Shown: positions 16,440 through 25,387, counted from the first letter of the stretch. The stretch is DNA of 64,000 nt from Actinoplanes sp. TFC3 (GCF_001553785.1 NZ_LOJP01000001.1:5893987-5957986), one strand, 5' to 3'. Notes: generated by a model from the sequence alone, not told the origin. Numbers and translations: made by a program.

Positions 16440-17321
16440 GTGTTGCACCTCGAAGCGTTGACGAAGACCTACCGCCGGGGCGTGCGCGCCAACGACGGCA
16501 TCACCCTGCACGTCGCTGCCGGGCAGGTGATCGGCCTGCTCGGGCACAACGGCGCCGGCAAGACCACGTTGCTGAGCCAGGTCATCGGGCTGGTCCGGCC
16601 CAGCTCGGGGCGGATCCGGCTGCTCGGGCGCGATCCGGTGGCCGACGCCGCTTGGGCTCGTACCGTCTGCTCCTTCCAACCGCAGGACCAGGCGCCGCTC
16701 ACCGGCGTGACCACCCGGCAAGCCATCGAGATCGCCGGGCGGCTGCGCGGAGGCAGCCGGGCCGAGGTCCGGCGGCGGACCGCGGAACTGCTCGCTGACC
16801 TGGACATCGAGGAGTGGGCCGACTCCCCTGCCGAACGGCTCTCCGGCGGCGTCCGGCGGCTCACCGCGTTCAGCATGGCGGTGGTCACGCCCGGACGTCT
16901 GGTCATGCTCGACGAGCCCACAAACGACGTCGATCCGGTACGCCGCCGGCTGCTCTGGGATCAGGTGCGCGAACTCGCCGCCGAGGACCGGGCCATCATG
17001 CTGGTCACGCACAACATCGCCGAGGCGGAACGCGCGATCGATCACGCCGTCGTGCTCGACCACGGCCGGGTGGTAGCCACCGGTGCCCCCGCCGACCTGG
17101 CCGCCGGGCGCGAGATGCGCCTCGAACTCACCACCCCCGCCGAACTCACCCCGCCGGCCTGGTCGCGGACCGCCCGGCGCGACGGCGACCGGCTCACCAT
17201 GACGCTGGCCGCCACCGACGCGGCCGCCGCTGTCACCTGGGCCGGGCAGCACACCGGCCGCTTCTCCCTCAACCCCGCCAGCCTCGAGGATGTGTACGTC
17301 GATGCGACTCTGGTTGCGTAG
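16440..17321 (+). CDS. ABC transporter ATP-binding protein
   Basis: A 293-residue ATPase. Walker A is GHNGAGKTTL, the signature is LSGGVRRLTAFS (usual GQ replaced by GV), Walker B is LVMLDEPTNDVD, and the switch His is in MLVTHNIAEAE. I chose GTG 16440 because a GAGG lies eight bases upstream and homologous sequence starts LHLEALTKTYRRG; longer starts run through the operator region. The gene overlaps the permease gene downstream, forming an exporter controlled by the divergent TetR protein. Confidence 0.92.
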   Translation: MLHLEALTKTYRRGVRANDGITLHVAAGQVIGLLGHNGAGKTTLLSQVIGLVRPSSGRIRLLGRDPVADAAWARTVCSFQPQDQAPLTGVTTRQAIEIAGRLRGGSRAEVRRRTAELLADLDIEEWADSPAERLSGGVRRLTAFSMAVVTPGRLVMLDEPTNDVDPVRRRLLWDQVRELAAEDRAIMLVTHNIAEAERAIDHAVVLDHGRVVATGAPADLAAGREMRLELTTPAELTPPAWSRTARRDGDRLTMTLAATDAAAAVTWAGQHTGRFSLNPASLEDVYVDATLVA

Positions 17322-18039
17322 TTACCTGCTGCTGGTGCGATGGACCGCGCTACGGCTGCGTTTCATGCTGCCGATGTTCCTGGTCATCCAGACGTTCCTG
17401 GCCGTCGGCGTGGTCATCGGGTTCGCTTTCCTGATGCCCGAGGTCGACCCGGCCACCGCGCTCCACCTGTCCACCGGCGCGCCGACGCTCGGCCTGATCG
17501 TCATCGGCATGGTGATGGCCCCGCAGTTGGTCGCGGAGTCCAAGAGCCGGGGCACGTTCGCCTACAACCGCACGCTGCCAGTCCCGCGGACCGCGGTGCT
17601 GGCCGCCGACCTGACCACGTGGCTGGCCACCGGGTTGCCCGGACTGGTGCTGGGGCTGGTGACCGCGGTGCTGCGTTTTGATCTGCGTCTGCACGTGAGC
17701 TGGCTGGTGGGGCCGGCGATGCTGCTGGTCGCGCTGACCGCGACCACTGTGGGCTTCGCCATCGCGTACGCCGCCCCGCCCACCATCACCAACCTGGCCA
17801 GCCAGGCCATCGTGTTCATCGCGCTGATGTTCTCGCCGATCAACTACCCGGCGGACCGGCTGCCCGGCTGGTTGCAGGCGGTGCACCACGTGCTTCCGTT
17901 CGAGCACATGGCGGATGTCGTACGGGACACGCTCACCACCCCGGCGAGCGGGATCGGTTGGTTGCCGTTCGCCGTGCTCGCCGGGTGGTGCGTGGCCGGC
18001 CTGGCCATCACGCTGCGGGTGATGACCAGGCGGGACTGA
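17302..18039 (+). CDS. ABC-2 type transporter permease
   Basis: A 245-residue integral membrane protein with about six hydrophobic segments (FMLPMFLVIQTFLAVGVVIG, TLGLIVIGMVMAPQLVAESK, and later ones ending WLPFAVLAGWCVAGLAITL). It partners the overlapping ATPase. The ATG at 17302 is the likely start; GTG 17290 is possible. The order TetR-ATPase-permease is typical of small drug-export units. The stop is five bases from the convergent cimA stop, with no terminator visible between them. Confidence 0.88.
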   Translation: MRLWLRSYLLLVRWTALRLRFMLPMFLVIQTFLAVGVVIGFAFLMPEVDPATALHLSTGAPTLGLIVIGMVMAPQLVAESKSRGTFAYNRTLPVPRTAVLAADLTTWLATGLPGLVLGLVTAVLRFDLRLHVSWLVGPAMLLVALTATTVGFAIAYAAPPTITNLASQAIVFIALMFSPINYPADRLPGWLQAVHHVLPFEHMADVVRDTLTTPASGIGWLPFAVLAGWCVAGLAITLRVMTRRD

Positions 18040-18044
18040 ACTGT

Positions 18045-19634
18045 TCAGGCGGTGGTGACCGGCGCGGGGGCCAGGCCGAAGGTCAGCGCGTCGGTGAGCG
18101 CCTTCCAGGAGGCTTCAACAACATTTTCGTGTACGCCCACGGTGGTCCAGTCGCGCCGGCCGTCCCGGGTCTCGACCAGCACCCGGGTGATGGCGTTCGA
18201 GCCGTGCGAGCCCTCGACGATGCGCACCTTGTAGTCGGCGAGCTGGAAGCCCTTGAGTTCGGGGTAGTGCTGGCTCAGGGCCACCCGCAGCGCCTCGTCC
18301 AGGGCGTTGACCGGGCCGTTGCCCTCGGCGGTGGCGATCACGCGCTCGCCCCGTACCCGGACCTTGACGGTCGCTTCCGAGATCACCTGGCCGTCCTCGC
18401 GGTGCTCGACCTGCGTGCGGTACGACTCCAGGGTGAACGGGCGCGCCAGGGCGGCCCCGGGCAGCGTGTCGCGCACCAGCAGCTCGAAGGAGGCGTCGGC
18501 GGCCTCGAACGACCAGCCACCGGCCTCCAGCTCCTTGACCTTGCGGGTCACCTCGGTCAGCGTGTCCGGGTGGCCGGCCAGATCCAGCCCGAGCTCGCGG
18601 CTCTTGAGCTCGATGCTGGCCCGGCCGGCCATCTCGGTCACCAGGATCCGCATGTCGTTGCCCACAACCGCCGGGTCGACGTGGTTGTAGAGCAGCGGAT
18701 CCACCTTGATCGCGCTCGCGTGCAGGCCCGCCTTGTGGGCGAACGCCGCGGCCCCGACATAGGCCTGGTGGGTGTCGGGGGCGATGTTGGCGATCTCCGC
18801 GAGCGCGGTCGACACCCGCGTCGCGTTCTCCAGGCACCCGTCCGGTAGGACTTTGAGCCCGAGCTTGAGTTGCAGGTTGCTGACCACCGCGAACAGGTCG
18901 GCGTTGCCGGGCCGTTCGCCGTAGCCGTTCGCCGTGCACTGGAAGTGCTGCACGCCGGCCTCGACGGCGGCGATCGTGTTGGCCACCGCGCATGAGGTGT
19001 CGTTCTGGCAGTGGATGCCGAGCCGGTCGGCGGGTACGCCGGTGCGCGCCACCACCTCGTTGATCGCGGCGGTGATCATCGACGGGAGCATGCCGCCGTT
19101 GGTGTCGCACATGACGACCCGCTCGGCGCCGGCTTCGAACGCGGCCGTGACCACCGACGCGGTGTACTGCGGGTCGTAGCGGAAGCCGTCGAAGAAGTGT
19201 TCACAGTCGACGAACGCGCGGCGGCCGTTGGCCACCAGGTGGGCGACGGTGTCGCGGACCATGGCGAGGTTCTCCTCACCGGTGGTGCGCAGCGCCCGCT
19301 CGACGTGGCGGATGTCGGACTTGGCCACCACGCAGACCACCGGCGTACCGGCGTCGATCAGCGCCTTGACCTGTGGGTCGGCAGCCACGTCGACGCCGGC
19401 CTTGCGGGTGGCACCGAACGCGACGAGCACCGCGTTCTTGAGGTCCAGCTCGGTCTTGGCGCGCTCGAAGAACTCGGTGTCCTTGGGCATCGCACCGGGC
19501 CAGCCACCCTCGATGAAACCCACCCCGAACTCGTCGAGCAGCCGCGCGACGGCCAGCTTGTCGACAACCGAGTAGCTGATGCCCTCGCGTTGCCCTCCGT
19601 CGCGCAACGTGGTGTCGAAGACCTGGTAGTCCAT
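18045..19634 (-). CDS. cimA: Citramalate synthase
   Basis: A 529-residue enzyme condensing pyruvate with acetyl-CoA to (R)-citramalate, the first step of threonine-independent isoleucine synthesis. The DRE-TIM motif is DTTLRDGGQREGISYS at residue 8. Other family motifs are CEHFFDGFRYDPQYT, HCQNDTSCAVANT and GLHASAIKVDPLLYNHVDP. The C-terminal ~120 residues form the LeuA allosteric dimer domain, ending FQLADYKVRIVEGSHGSNAI. The sequence fits the CimA/LeuA2 branch rather than true LeuA. It is preceded by a leader peptide and attenuator. leuCD, leuB and ilv genes for the rest of the route are in this window. Confidence 0.94.
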   Translation of the reverse strand: MDYQVFDTTLRDGGQREGISYSVVDKLAVARLLDEFGVGFIEGGWPGAMPKDTEFFERAKTELDLKNAVLVAFGATRKAGVDVAADPQVKALIDAGTPVVCVVAKSDIRHVERALRTTGEENLAMVRDTVAHLVANGRRAFVDCEHFFDGFRYDPQYTASVVTAAFEAGAERVVMCDTNGGMLPSMITAAINEVVARTGVPADRLGIHCQNDTSCAVANTIAAVEAGVQHFQCTANGYGERPGNADLFAVVSNLQLKLGLKVLPDGCLENATRVSTALAEIANIAPDTHQAYVGAAAFAHKAGLHASAIKVDPLLYNHVDPAVVGNDMRILVTEMAGRASIELKSRELGLDLAGHPDTLTEVTRKVKELEAGGWSFEAADASFELLVRDTLPGAALARPFTLESYRTQVEHREDGQVISEATVKVRVRGERVIATAEGNGPVNALDEALRVALSQHYPELKGFQLADYKVRIVEGSHGSNAITRVLVETRDGRRDWTTVGVHENVVEASWKALTDALTFGLAPAPVTTA

Positions 19635-19699
19635 GGGCGAGGTTCCTTCCTTGACCGATGTGGTGACCCGGGTGTGGTGCCCGGCGAAGCCGGCCCAAC

Positions 19700-19758
19700 A
19701 AAAATGACCCCCCGCGGTCGCGGGAGGTCAGCGCGTCGGCAGAGCGTCGCCGGCGCGC
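19700..19758 (-). promoter_or_regulatory. Transcription attenuator of cimA (pause hairpin and terminator)
   Basis: Reading the minus strand, a hairpin (arms 19749-19758 and 19731-19740, one mismatch) begins at the leader-peptide stop codon. It is followed directly by a second hairpin with 12-bp arms 19719-19730 and 19705-19716 (one mismatch) and then TTTTT. The second is a standard intrinsic terminator, 70 bases before the cimA start. Together with the leader peptide this is the layout of an amino-acid attenuator: stalling at Leu/Val/Ile codons would disturb the first hairpin and let transcription into cimA. Confidence 0.75.
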
Positions 19759-19805
19759 TAGGTGCGAATAATCAGCACGAGGGAGTGGGTCACGTAGCGA
19801 AGCAT
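19758..19805 (-). CDS. cimA leader peptide (Leu/Val/Ile codons)
   Basis: A 15-codon frame starting ATG 19805 and ending TAG 19758-19760 encodes MLRYVTHSLVLIIRT. The run L-V-L-I-I supplies five consecutive branched-chain codons just before the stop, as expected if ribosome stalling senses charged Leu, Val and Ile tRNAs. GGGTGG precedes the ATG. An internal GTG at 19793 would give an 11-residue version. Confidence 0.7.
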   Translation of the reverse strand: MLRYVTHSLVLIIRT

Positions 19806-19917
19806 GCCACCCACGACGCGACTTTGGGACAGAAGTCCAGACTCCGGGACGGCCAGCATCGCCCGCCCGGGTACGACGGTCACCCGTCCGATCGACGAAA
19901 CCCGTTAAGTTGAAGGG

Positions 19918-20652
19918 GTGACGCACCCTCGCACTCTGACGTTCTCGACCAACTACAACTTCCGGGACGTGGGCGGTTACGCCGGGTCCGACGGCCGCGC
20001 GGTGCGCTGGCGGCGGCTGTTCCGCTCGGATTCGCTGCACCGGCTCAAGGGCGACGACCTGCAGACGTTCGGCGAGCTCGGGGTGCGCACGGTGATCGAC
20101 CTGCGGCGGGTGCACGAGGTCGAACGCCACGGCCGGGTGCCCGAGGCCGACGGGTTGGCGTACCACAACCTGGTGATCGAGCACGTCGACTGGGAGAGCG
20201 TGCCGGAGCCGGCCGGCTTGCCGCACGAGCGCTGGCTGGCCGATCGCTATCTCAACTTCGCCGAGGACGGCCGGGCCGGGCTGGCCGCGGCGCTCAAGCT
20301 GATCGCTGATCCGCAGGCGGCGCCGGTGGTGGTGCACTGCATGGCCGGCAAGGACCGTACGGGGGTGGTGTGCGCGTTGACGCTCGCGCTGCTCGGGGTG
20401 TCGGACGGCGACATCGCCGACGACTATGCGCTCACCGAGGCGTCGATGGCGTCGCTGACCACGTATCTGCAGCGCACCAGCCCGGACGTGATGCACGACA
20501 AGTACCACATGTTCAACTGCCCGAAGGATGCCATGCTGCTGTTCCTGGCGGACCTGCGGGCGCGGCACGGCTCGGTCGGGGCCTACGTGCGCGACATCGG
20601 GGTCACCCCGGAGCAGGTGGCCGCGTTGCGCGACCACCTGCTGGAGGACTGA
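19918..20652 (+). CDS. Tyrosine/lipid phosphatase (PtpB-like)
   Basis: A 244-residue phosphatase of the atypical bacterial class related to mycobacterial PtpB. The P-loop is HCMAGKDRTGVV (Cys-x5-Arg, with Lys and Asp as in lipid/triple-specificity phosphatases). The N-terminus NYNFRDVGGYAGSDG and RWRRLFRSDSLHRL is the family signature. Such enzymes can act on phosphotyrosine, phosphoserine or phosphoinositides. No signal peptide is visible. GTG 19918 is the start, with AAGGG directly before it. It is divergent from the cimA leader and its stop abuts the convergent ilvE stop. Confidence 0.9.
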   Translation: MTHPRTLTFSTNYNFRDVGGYAGSDGRAVRWRRLFRSDSLHRLKGDDLQTFGELGVRTVIDLRRVHEVERHGRVPEADGLAYHNLVIEHVDWESVPEPAGLPHERWLADRYLNFAEDGRAGLAAALKLIADPQAAPVVVHCMAGKDRTGVVCALTLALLGVSDGDIADDYALTEASMASLTTYLQRTSPDVMHDKYHMFNCPKDAMLLFLADLRARHGSVGAYVRDIGVTPEQVAALRDHLLED

Positions 20653-21750
20653 TCAGAGCACGCGGTGCACCCAGCCGAACGGGTCCTCGGCCCGGCCGCG
20701 CTGGATGTCGGTCAGCTCCTGGCGCAGCGCCATGGTGACCTCGCCGGAACCGCCGTCGGCCACGGCGAACTCGCCTTCCGCGGACTTCACCGTGCCGATC
20801 GGCGTGATGACCGCAGCCGTGCCGCACGCGAACGCCTCGCGGATGCGGCCCGAGCGGGCACCGTCGCGCCACTCGTCCAGGCTGACCTGCCGCTCCTCGA
20901 CCTTGCGCCCGGCCCGCTGAGCCAGCTTGAGGATCGAGTCGCGGGTGATGCCCGGCAGGATCGTGCCGGTCAGCGGCGGCGTCACCAGGCTGCCGTCGTC
21001 GAGCACGAACACGATGTTCATGCCGCCCAGCTCGTCGAGGTACTTGCGCTCGATCGCGTCGAGGTAGACCACCTGGTCGCAGCCGTGCTCGATGGCCTCG
21101 GCCTGCGCGGACAGCCCGGCCGCATAATTGCCACCGCACTTGGCCGCGCCGGTGCCACCGGGGGCGGCGCGGGTGTAGTCGGGGGTCACCCACAGGCTGA
21201 GTGGCTTCACGCCGCCGCTGAAGTAGGCGCCGGCCGGCGAGGCAATGACCAGGTAGAGGTATTCCATCGCCGGGCGCACGCCGAGGAAGACCTCGCTGGC
21301 GTAGGCGAACGGGCGCAGGTAGAGGCTGCTGTCCTCGCCCTGCGGGATCCAGGACCGGTCGATGGTGATGATTTCGTGCAGCGACTTGAGGAACATGTCG
21401 ACGCCCAGCGCCGGCATGGCCATGCGCGCGGCCGACTCGGCGAAGCGCCGGGCGTTGGCATCCGGGCGGAACATGGCGACGCCGCCGTCGGGCAGCGTGT
21501 ATGCCTTCAGTCCCTCGAAGATCTCCTGCGCGTAGTGCAGCACAGCCGAAGCCGGGTCCATCGGGATCGGGGCGCGGGCCTCCACGCGGGGCTCGTACCA
21601 GCCCTTGCCCTCGGCGTAGCGGACAGTGACCATGTGGTCGGTGAAGATGCGCCCGAAGCCCGGGTTGGCCAGCAGCGTGGCCCGGTCCGCGGCACTGACG
21701 GGCGCCGGGTTCGGACGGATCTCGAAGTCGAGGTTGTCACCACCACTCAT
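20653..21750 (-). CDS. ilvE: Branched-chain amino acid aminotransferase
   Basis: A 365-residue class IV PLP enzyme transferring amino groups between glutamate and the 2-keto acids of Leu, Ile and Val. The Schiff-base lysine is in AAKCGGNYAAGLSAQA. Other motifs are DRSWIPQGEDSSLYLRPF, EYLYLVIASPAGAYFSGGVK and GTILPGITRDSILKLA. The start is set at ATG 21750 (MSGGDNLDFEIRPN), matching homologues; the frame extends 15 codons upstream without a better site. It sits downstream of leuB on the same strand, 188 bases away. Confidence 0.96.
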   Translation of the reverse strand: MSGGDNLDFEIRPNPAPVSAADRATLLANPGFGRIFTDHMVTVRYAEGKGWYEPRVEARAPIPMDPASAVLHYAQEIFEGLKAYTLPDGGVAMFRPDANARRFAESAARMAMPALGVDMFLKSLHEIITIDRSWIPQGEDSSLYLRPFAYASEVFLGVRPAMEYLYLVIASPAGAYFSGGVKPLSLWVTPDYTRAAPGGTGAAKCGGNYAAGLSAQAEAIEHGCDQVVYLDAIERKYLDELGGMNIVFVLDDGSLVTPPLTGTILPGITRDSILKLAQRAGRKVEERQVSLDEWRDGARSGRIREAFACGTAAVITPIGTVKSAEGEFAVADGGSGEVTMALRQELTDIQRGRAEDPFGWVHRVL

Positions 21751-21938
21751 GGCAGTTGACCTGCTTTCTTCTTCGGTTGAGGCATGAGGAAGCACCCGCA
21801 GTGCTCCAGAGAACTTACCCCGAACGCTCGTTCAATGCTGGCATCCGGGTGTGGGCCATCGACCACCCGCTATGGGTGGGACGCCAGGTCAGGCCCCAGG
21901 TCGCGCCGGGTGGGGCGACCAGTGCGGGAAAGGTGGGT

Positions 21939-22973
21939 TCAGGCGGCCGCGGTGGCGACCCGGTCCCCGACTTCGGCGGTGCGCAGCGAGGCTCCCGGCG
22001 CGCGGGACGCAACCTCGGCAGCGACCGCCTCGGATACTCGCCGGGCCTCGTCGGGGTGGCCGAGGTGCTCGAGCAGCAGGGCGGCGGAGAGGATGGCGGC
22101 AGCCGGATCGGCGATGCCCTGGCCGGCGATGTCCGGTGCGGAGCCGTGTACCGGCTCGAACGTCGACGGGTACTTGCGCTCCGGGTTGACGGAGCCGCTG
22201 GCGGCCATGCCGATGCCACCGGTGACGGCAGCGGCGATGTCGGTGAGGATGTCACCGAAGAGGTTGTCGGTCACCACGACGTCGTAGCGCTGCGGGTTGC
22301 TCACCATGAACATGCTCGCGGCGTCGATGTGCTGGTATTCCGTTGTCACGCCGGGGAACTCGGCCGCGACGGCGGCGAACGTGCGCGCCCACAGCCCACC
22401 GGCGTGGGTGAGCACGTTGGTCTTGTGCACCAGGGTCAGGTGGCGGCGCTCGCGGCGCTGGGCCCGGGCGAACGCGTCGCGCACGACCCGCTCGACGCCG
22501 TGGCGGGTGTTCAGGCTCTCCTCAGTGGCGATCTCGGCCGGGGTGTCCTTGTGCAGGATGCCGCCGGCGCCGACGTAGAGACCCTCGGTGCCCTCGCGGA
22601 CCACCACCATGTCGATCTCGCCGGGCTTGATGCCGGACAGCGGGCTGACCGTGCCGGGCCACAGCCGGGAGGGCCGCAGGTTCACATACTGGTCGAAGTC
22701 GAAGCGCAGCTTGAGCAGCAGACCGCGCTCCAGCACGCCGGGCGGGACGCTGGGGTCGCCGATCGCGCCGAGCAGGATGGCGTCGTGCCCGGCAAGCTCG
22801 TCCTGAACGGACTGCGGCAGGACCTCGCCGGTGCGGTTGTAGAGCCGGGCACCCAGGTCGTATTCCTGGTATTCGGCGCCGGGCAGGACCGCCTCGACCA
22901 CCTTGCGCGCCTGCGCGGTCACCTCGGTTCCGATGCCGTCGCCGGCCACCACCGCGATACGCGCCACGCTCAC
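21939..22973 (-). CDS. leuB: 3-isopropylmalate dehydrogenase
   Basis: A 344-residue NAD-dependent beta-decarboxylating dehydrogenase for 3-isopropylmalate, and 3-methylmalate in the citramalate route. It opens IAVVAGDGIGTEV and contains VVREGTEGLYVGAGG, the metal-binding VVTDNLFGDILTD and EPVHGSAPDIAGQGIADPAA. The GTG start has GGGAG ten bases upstream. A leader of more than 250 bases with a strong hairpin precedes it. The length and motifs fit the actinobacterial LeuB type. Confidence 0.95.
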   Translation of the reverse strand: MSVARIAVVAGDGIGTEVTAQARKVVEAVLPGAEYQEYDLGARLYNRTGEVLPQSVQDELAGHDAILLGAIGDPSVPPGVLERGLLLKLRFDFDQYVNLRPSRLWPGTVSPLSGIKPGEIDMVVVREGTEGLYVGAGGILHKDTPAEIATEESLNTRHGVERVVRDAFARAQRRERRHLTLVHKTNVLTHAGGLWARTFAAVAAEFPGVTTEYQHIDAASMFMVSNPQRYDVVVTDNLFGDILTDIAAAVTGGIGMAASGSVNPERKYPSTFEPVHGSAPDIAGQGIADPAAAILSAALLLEHLGHPDEARRVSEAVAAEVASRAPGASLRTAEVGDRVATAAA

Positions 22974-23099
22974 AACTACTCCCTAAATCCAGCTACCAAC
23001 CTCTGGCGAGCCTAGCCCGCCGTCCCGATCTCCGGTACGGCGGTCCCACTCTGTGGTTAAAGATCGTTAAGGCGCGTGGCCGGGGAACCCGGAACGCGA

Positions 23100-23136
23100 A
23101 CAACCCCCGCGTCGCGGCAACGAGCGCGGGGGTTGT
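23100..23136 (-). promoter_or_regulatory. Strong hairpin in the leuB leader (possible attenuator)
   Basis: Perfect 12-bp arms 23100-23111 and 23125-23136 with a 13-base loop, about 127 bases upstream of the leuB start. On the leuB strand it is followed by TCGCGTT rather than a clean U-run, so it is a weaker terminator candidate than those before cimA and ilvB. A frame running into the hairpin encodes RVLVVTTPALV, so a leader-peptide role is possible but not shown. Confidence 0.45.
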
Positions 23137-23245
23137 CACGACGAGTACGCGTGGCTTCGCGCCCGCCGGGGGTGAAACCACCACACGGGACGGCCGCGGA
23201 GATGTCACCCGAAGACATGCCCGCCACGCCCGCGCGGCGGGACCA

Positions 23246-23275
23246 ACGCTAGCGATGCGGACTAATGTCGCGCAA
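23246..23275 (-). promoter_or_regulatory. Candidate leuB promoter
   Basis: On the minus strand TTGCGC (23270-23275) and TAGCGT (23246-23251) are separated by 18 bases, a fair match to a housekeeping sigma-factor promoter. It would give a leader of about 265 bases before leuB. It is a sequence match only. Confidence 0.35.
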
Positions 23276-23341
23276 GACGCATGACCCGCGTGTCGGCGCG
23301 ACAATGGGATGTTTCGCCCCCCGGTATGGCACCATGCGCCG

Positions 23342-23704
23342 GTGAGTTTCGACCTCGTGGTGTGGGCCATGGACAACGCGGCCCGGCCGGATGACGTGCG
23401 GGCCGCCAACGTGCGATGCGCCCGTGGTGAGCACCCGCAACGGCCCGCCGATCCCCGCGTCGTCGCCTTCTACGACGCTCTGACCAGCGCATATCCCGAC
23501 CGCGGGCCGCGCGCGGGGCTGGCCGGCTCGCCCTGGGCCAGCGCCCCGCTGCACGCCGCCGCGGATCACATCACCATGCGCCTGGACGAGAAGTGCCAGG
23601 ACTCGGTGCTGGAGACCATCGAGCGGCTGGCCGGCGAGCTCAACCTCGACCTGCTCGACCTGCAGGACGGCACGGTCTACCCACCGCCGGTCAAGGCGCG
23701 CTGA
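23342..23704 (+). CDS. Small conserved-looking protein of unknown function
   Basis: A 120-residue soluble protein starting GTG 23342 (SFDLVVWAMDNAARPDDVRA). It contains ERLAGELNLDLLDLQDGTVY near the end and PWASAPLHAAADHITMRLDE in the middle. The opening FDLVVWAM resembles small immunity-like or DUF proteins that start FDL.VW, but I cannot name a family with confidence. No membrane segment or signal is visible. It converges on serA with one base between stop codons. Confidence 0.65.
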   Translation: MSFDLVVWAMDNAARPDDVRAANVRCARGEHPQRPADPRVVAFYDALTSAYPDRGPRAGLAGSPWASAPLHAAADHITMRLDEKCQDSVLETIERLAGELNLDLLDLQDGTVYPPPVKAR

Positions 23705-23705
23705 C

Positions 23706-25304
23706 TCACTCCTCGCGCAGGTCCACGATGCTGCCCCGGGTCGACCCGACCGCCTCGGCCACCGTGGACAGCAGCTCGGCGTCGACCGAGGAATCCACGG
23801 TCAGGGCCATCAGCGCCTCGCCCCCGGCCTCGCGCCGGGCCACCTGCATCGCCGCGATGTTGACCCCGGCCTCGCCGAGCAGCGAGCCGATCCGCCCGAT
23901 GATGCCCGGCCGGTCGGCGTAGCGGAAGAACAGCAGCACCCCGCCCGCGCCCAGCTCCAGCTCGAACTCGTCGAGGCGGGTGAGCTTGCGGATCTCCCGG
24001 GCTCCCGAGGTGGTCACGGTGCCGGCCACGCTCACGCTCCGGCCATCGGGCAGGGCCCCTCGTACGGTCACGAGGTTGTCATGCTCGACCACCTCGTCGC
24101 TGGTCACCAGCTCGACCGCGACGCCCCGGCCGGCCGCGAGCTGGGGGGCGTTGACGTAGGTGACCCGCTCCTCGACCACCGAGGCGAACAAACCCTTCGT
24201 GGCTGCCAGCTTGAGCACCGTCACGTCGTGGGAAACGATCTCGCCGTGCACCTCGACCGTCACGTTCGCCGCGATGCCACCGGCCACCGCCGTGAAGACC
24301 TTGCCGAGCCGTTCGGCGAGCGCGAGCAGCGGCCGTACGTCCTCGTCCACCACGCCGCCGGCCTGCACGTTCACTGCGTCCGGCACGAACTCCCCGCGCA
24401 ACGCCAGTTTGACGCTGCGCGCCACCGAGAGCCCTGCCTTGTCCTGTGCCTCCGCCGTCGACGCGCCCAGATGCGGTGTCACCACCACGTTGTCGAAGGC
24501 GAACAGCGGCGAAGAGGTGGCCGGCTCGGTGACGAACACGTCCAGCCCGGCCCCGGCCACCCGGGCGTCGCTCAGCGCCTCGGCCAGCGCCCGCTCGTCC
24601 ACCAGCCCGCCGCGAGCAGCGTTGATGATCCGCACCCCGGGCTTGACGAGCGCCAGCTCTTTCTCCCCGATCAAGCCCAAGGTCTCCGGGGTACGGGGTA
24701 AGTGCACCGAGATGAAATCGCTCTCCCGCAGCAACTCCTCCAGGCTCACCAGCCGCACGCCCAGCTGAGCCGCCCGCGCCGGTTGGATGTACGGGTCGTA
24801 CGCGATCAGCCGGGTCCCGAACGCCGCCATCCGCTGCGCGAACAGCACCCCGATGCGGCCCAGCCCGACCACTCCCACGGTCTTGCCCTGCACCTCGACA
24901 CCGGTGTACCGGGACCGTTTCCACTCCCCGCGTTTGAGGGCAGCGCTGGCGCTGGCTGTGTGCCGGGCCACGCTGAGCAGCAGCGCGACGGCTTGCTCGG
25001 CGGCCGAGACGATGTTCGAGGTGGGTGCGTTCACCACCATGACCCCGGAGGCAGTGGCGGCCGGCACGTCCACATTGTCCAGACCCACCCCGGCGCGGGC
25101 GACCACCTTGAGCCGGGGTGCCGCAGCGATGGCTTCCCGGTCGACCTGGGTGGCGCTGCGCACGACCAACGCGTCGGCCTCCGCCAGCTCGGTGAGCAGC
25201 GCGGCGCGGTCGGTGCCGTCGACCTGGTGGAGCTCGAAATCGGAGGCCAGGACATCGAGGGCGGCGGGTGCGAGTTCCTCAGCGATCAGCACGACAGGCG
25301 TCAT
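23706..25304 (-). CDS. serA: D-3-phosphoglycerate dehydrogenase
   Basis: First enzyme of serine synthesis, oxidising 3-phosphoglycerate with NAD. The 532-residue length is that of the actinobacterial long form. The NAD-binding fold shows VGVVGLGRIGVLFAQRM; catalytic residues lie in INAARGGLVDERALAEAL (Arg), DVFVTEPATSSPLF (Glu) and VVTPHLGASTAEAQDKAG (His). An intervening domain follows, and a C-terminal ACT domain (RPGIIGRIGSLLGEAGVNIA) is the serine-binding site. The start is ATG 25304 (MTPVVLIAEELAP); 25 upstream codons are in frame but unlike the family. Confidence 0.95.
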   Translation of the reverse strand: MTPVVLIAEELAPAALDVLASDFELHQVDGTDRAALLTELAEADALVVRSATQVDREAIAAAPRLKVVARAGVGLDNVDVPAATASGVMVVNAPTSNIVSAAEQAVALLLSVARHTASASAALKRGEWKRSRYTGVEVQGKTVGVVGLGRIGVLFAQRMAAFGTRLIAYDPYIQPARAAQLGVRLVSLEELLRESDFISVHLPRTPETLGLIGEKELALVKPGVRIINAARGGLVDERALAEALSDARVAGAGLDVFVTEPATSSPLFAFDNVVVTPHLGASTAEAQDKAGLSVARSVKLALRGEFVPDAVNVQAGGVVDEDVRPLLALAERLGKVFTAVAGGIAANVTVEVHGEIVSHDVTVLKLAATKGLFASVVEERVTYVNAPQLAAGRGVAVELVTSDEVVEHDNLVTVRGALPDGRSVSVAGTVTTSGAREIRKLTRLDEFELELGAGGVLLFFRYADRPGIIGRIGSLLGEAGVNIAAMQVARREAGGEALMALTVDSSVDAELLSTVAEAVGSTRGSIVDLREE

Positions 25305-25387
25305 AGGTCCCCATCTCGCTACATCACGTAACCAGAGGGTGACAGTATTCCTCAGACCGGTAGGCGCCGCCACGCCCACCGGCAGGG

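Noticed and set aside
21898..21920. Small hairpin between leuB and ilvE as terminator
   Set aside because: Only a six-base GC stem with no U-run; such stems are frequent by chance at this GC content.
23140..23200. Possible Trp-type leader peptide (frame reading VWWFHPRR) upstream of leuB
   Set aside because: No start codon with ribosome site, no link between Trp and leuB, and GTGTGGTGG is likely by chance in this composition.
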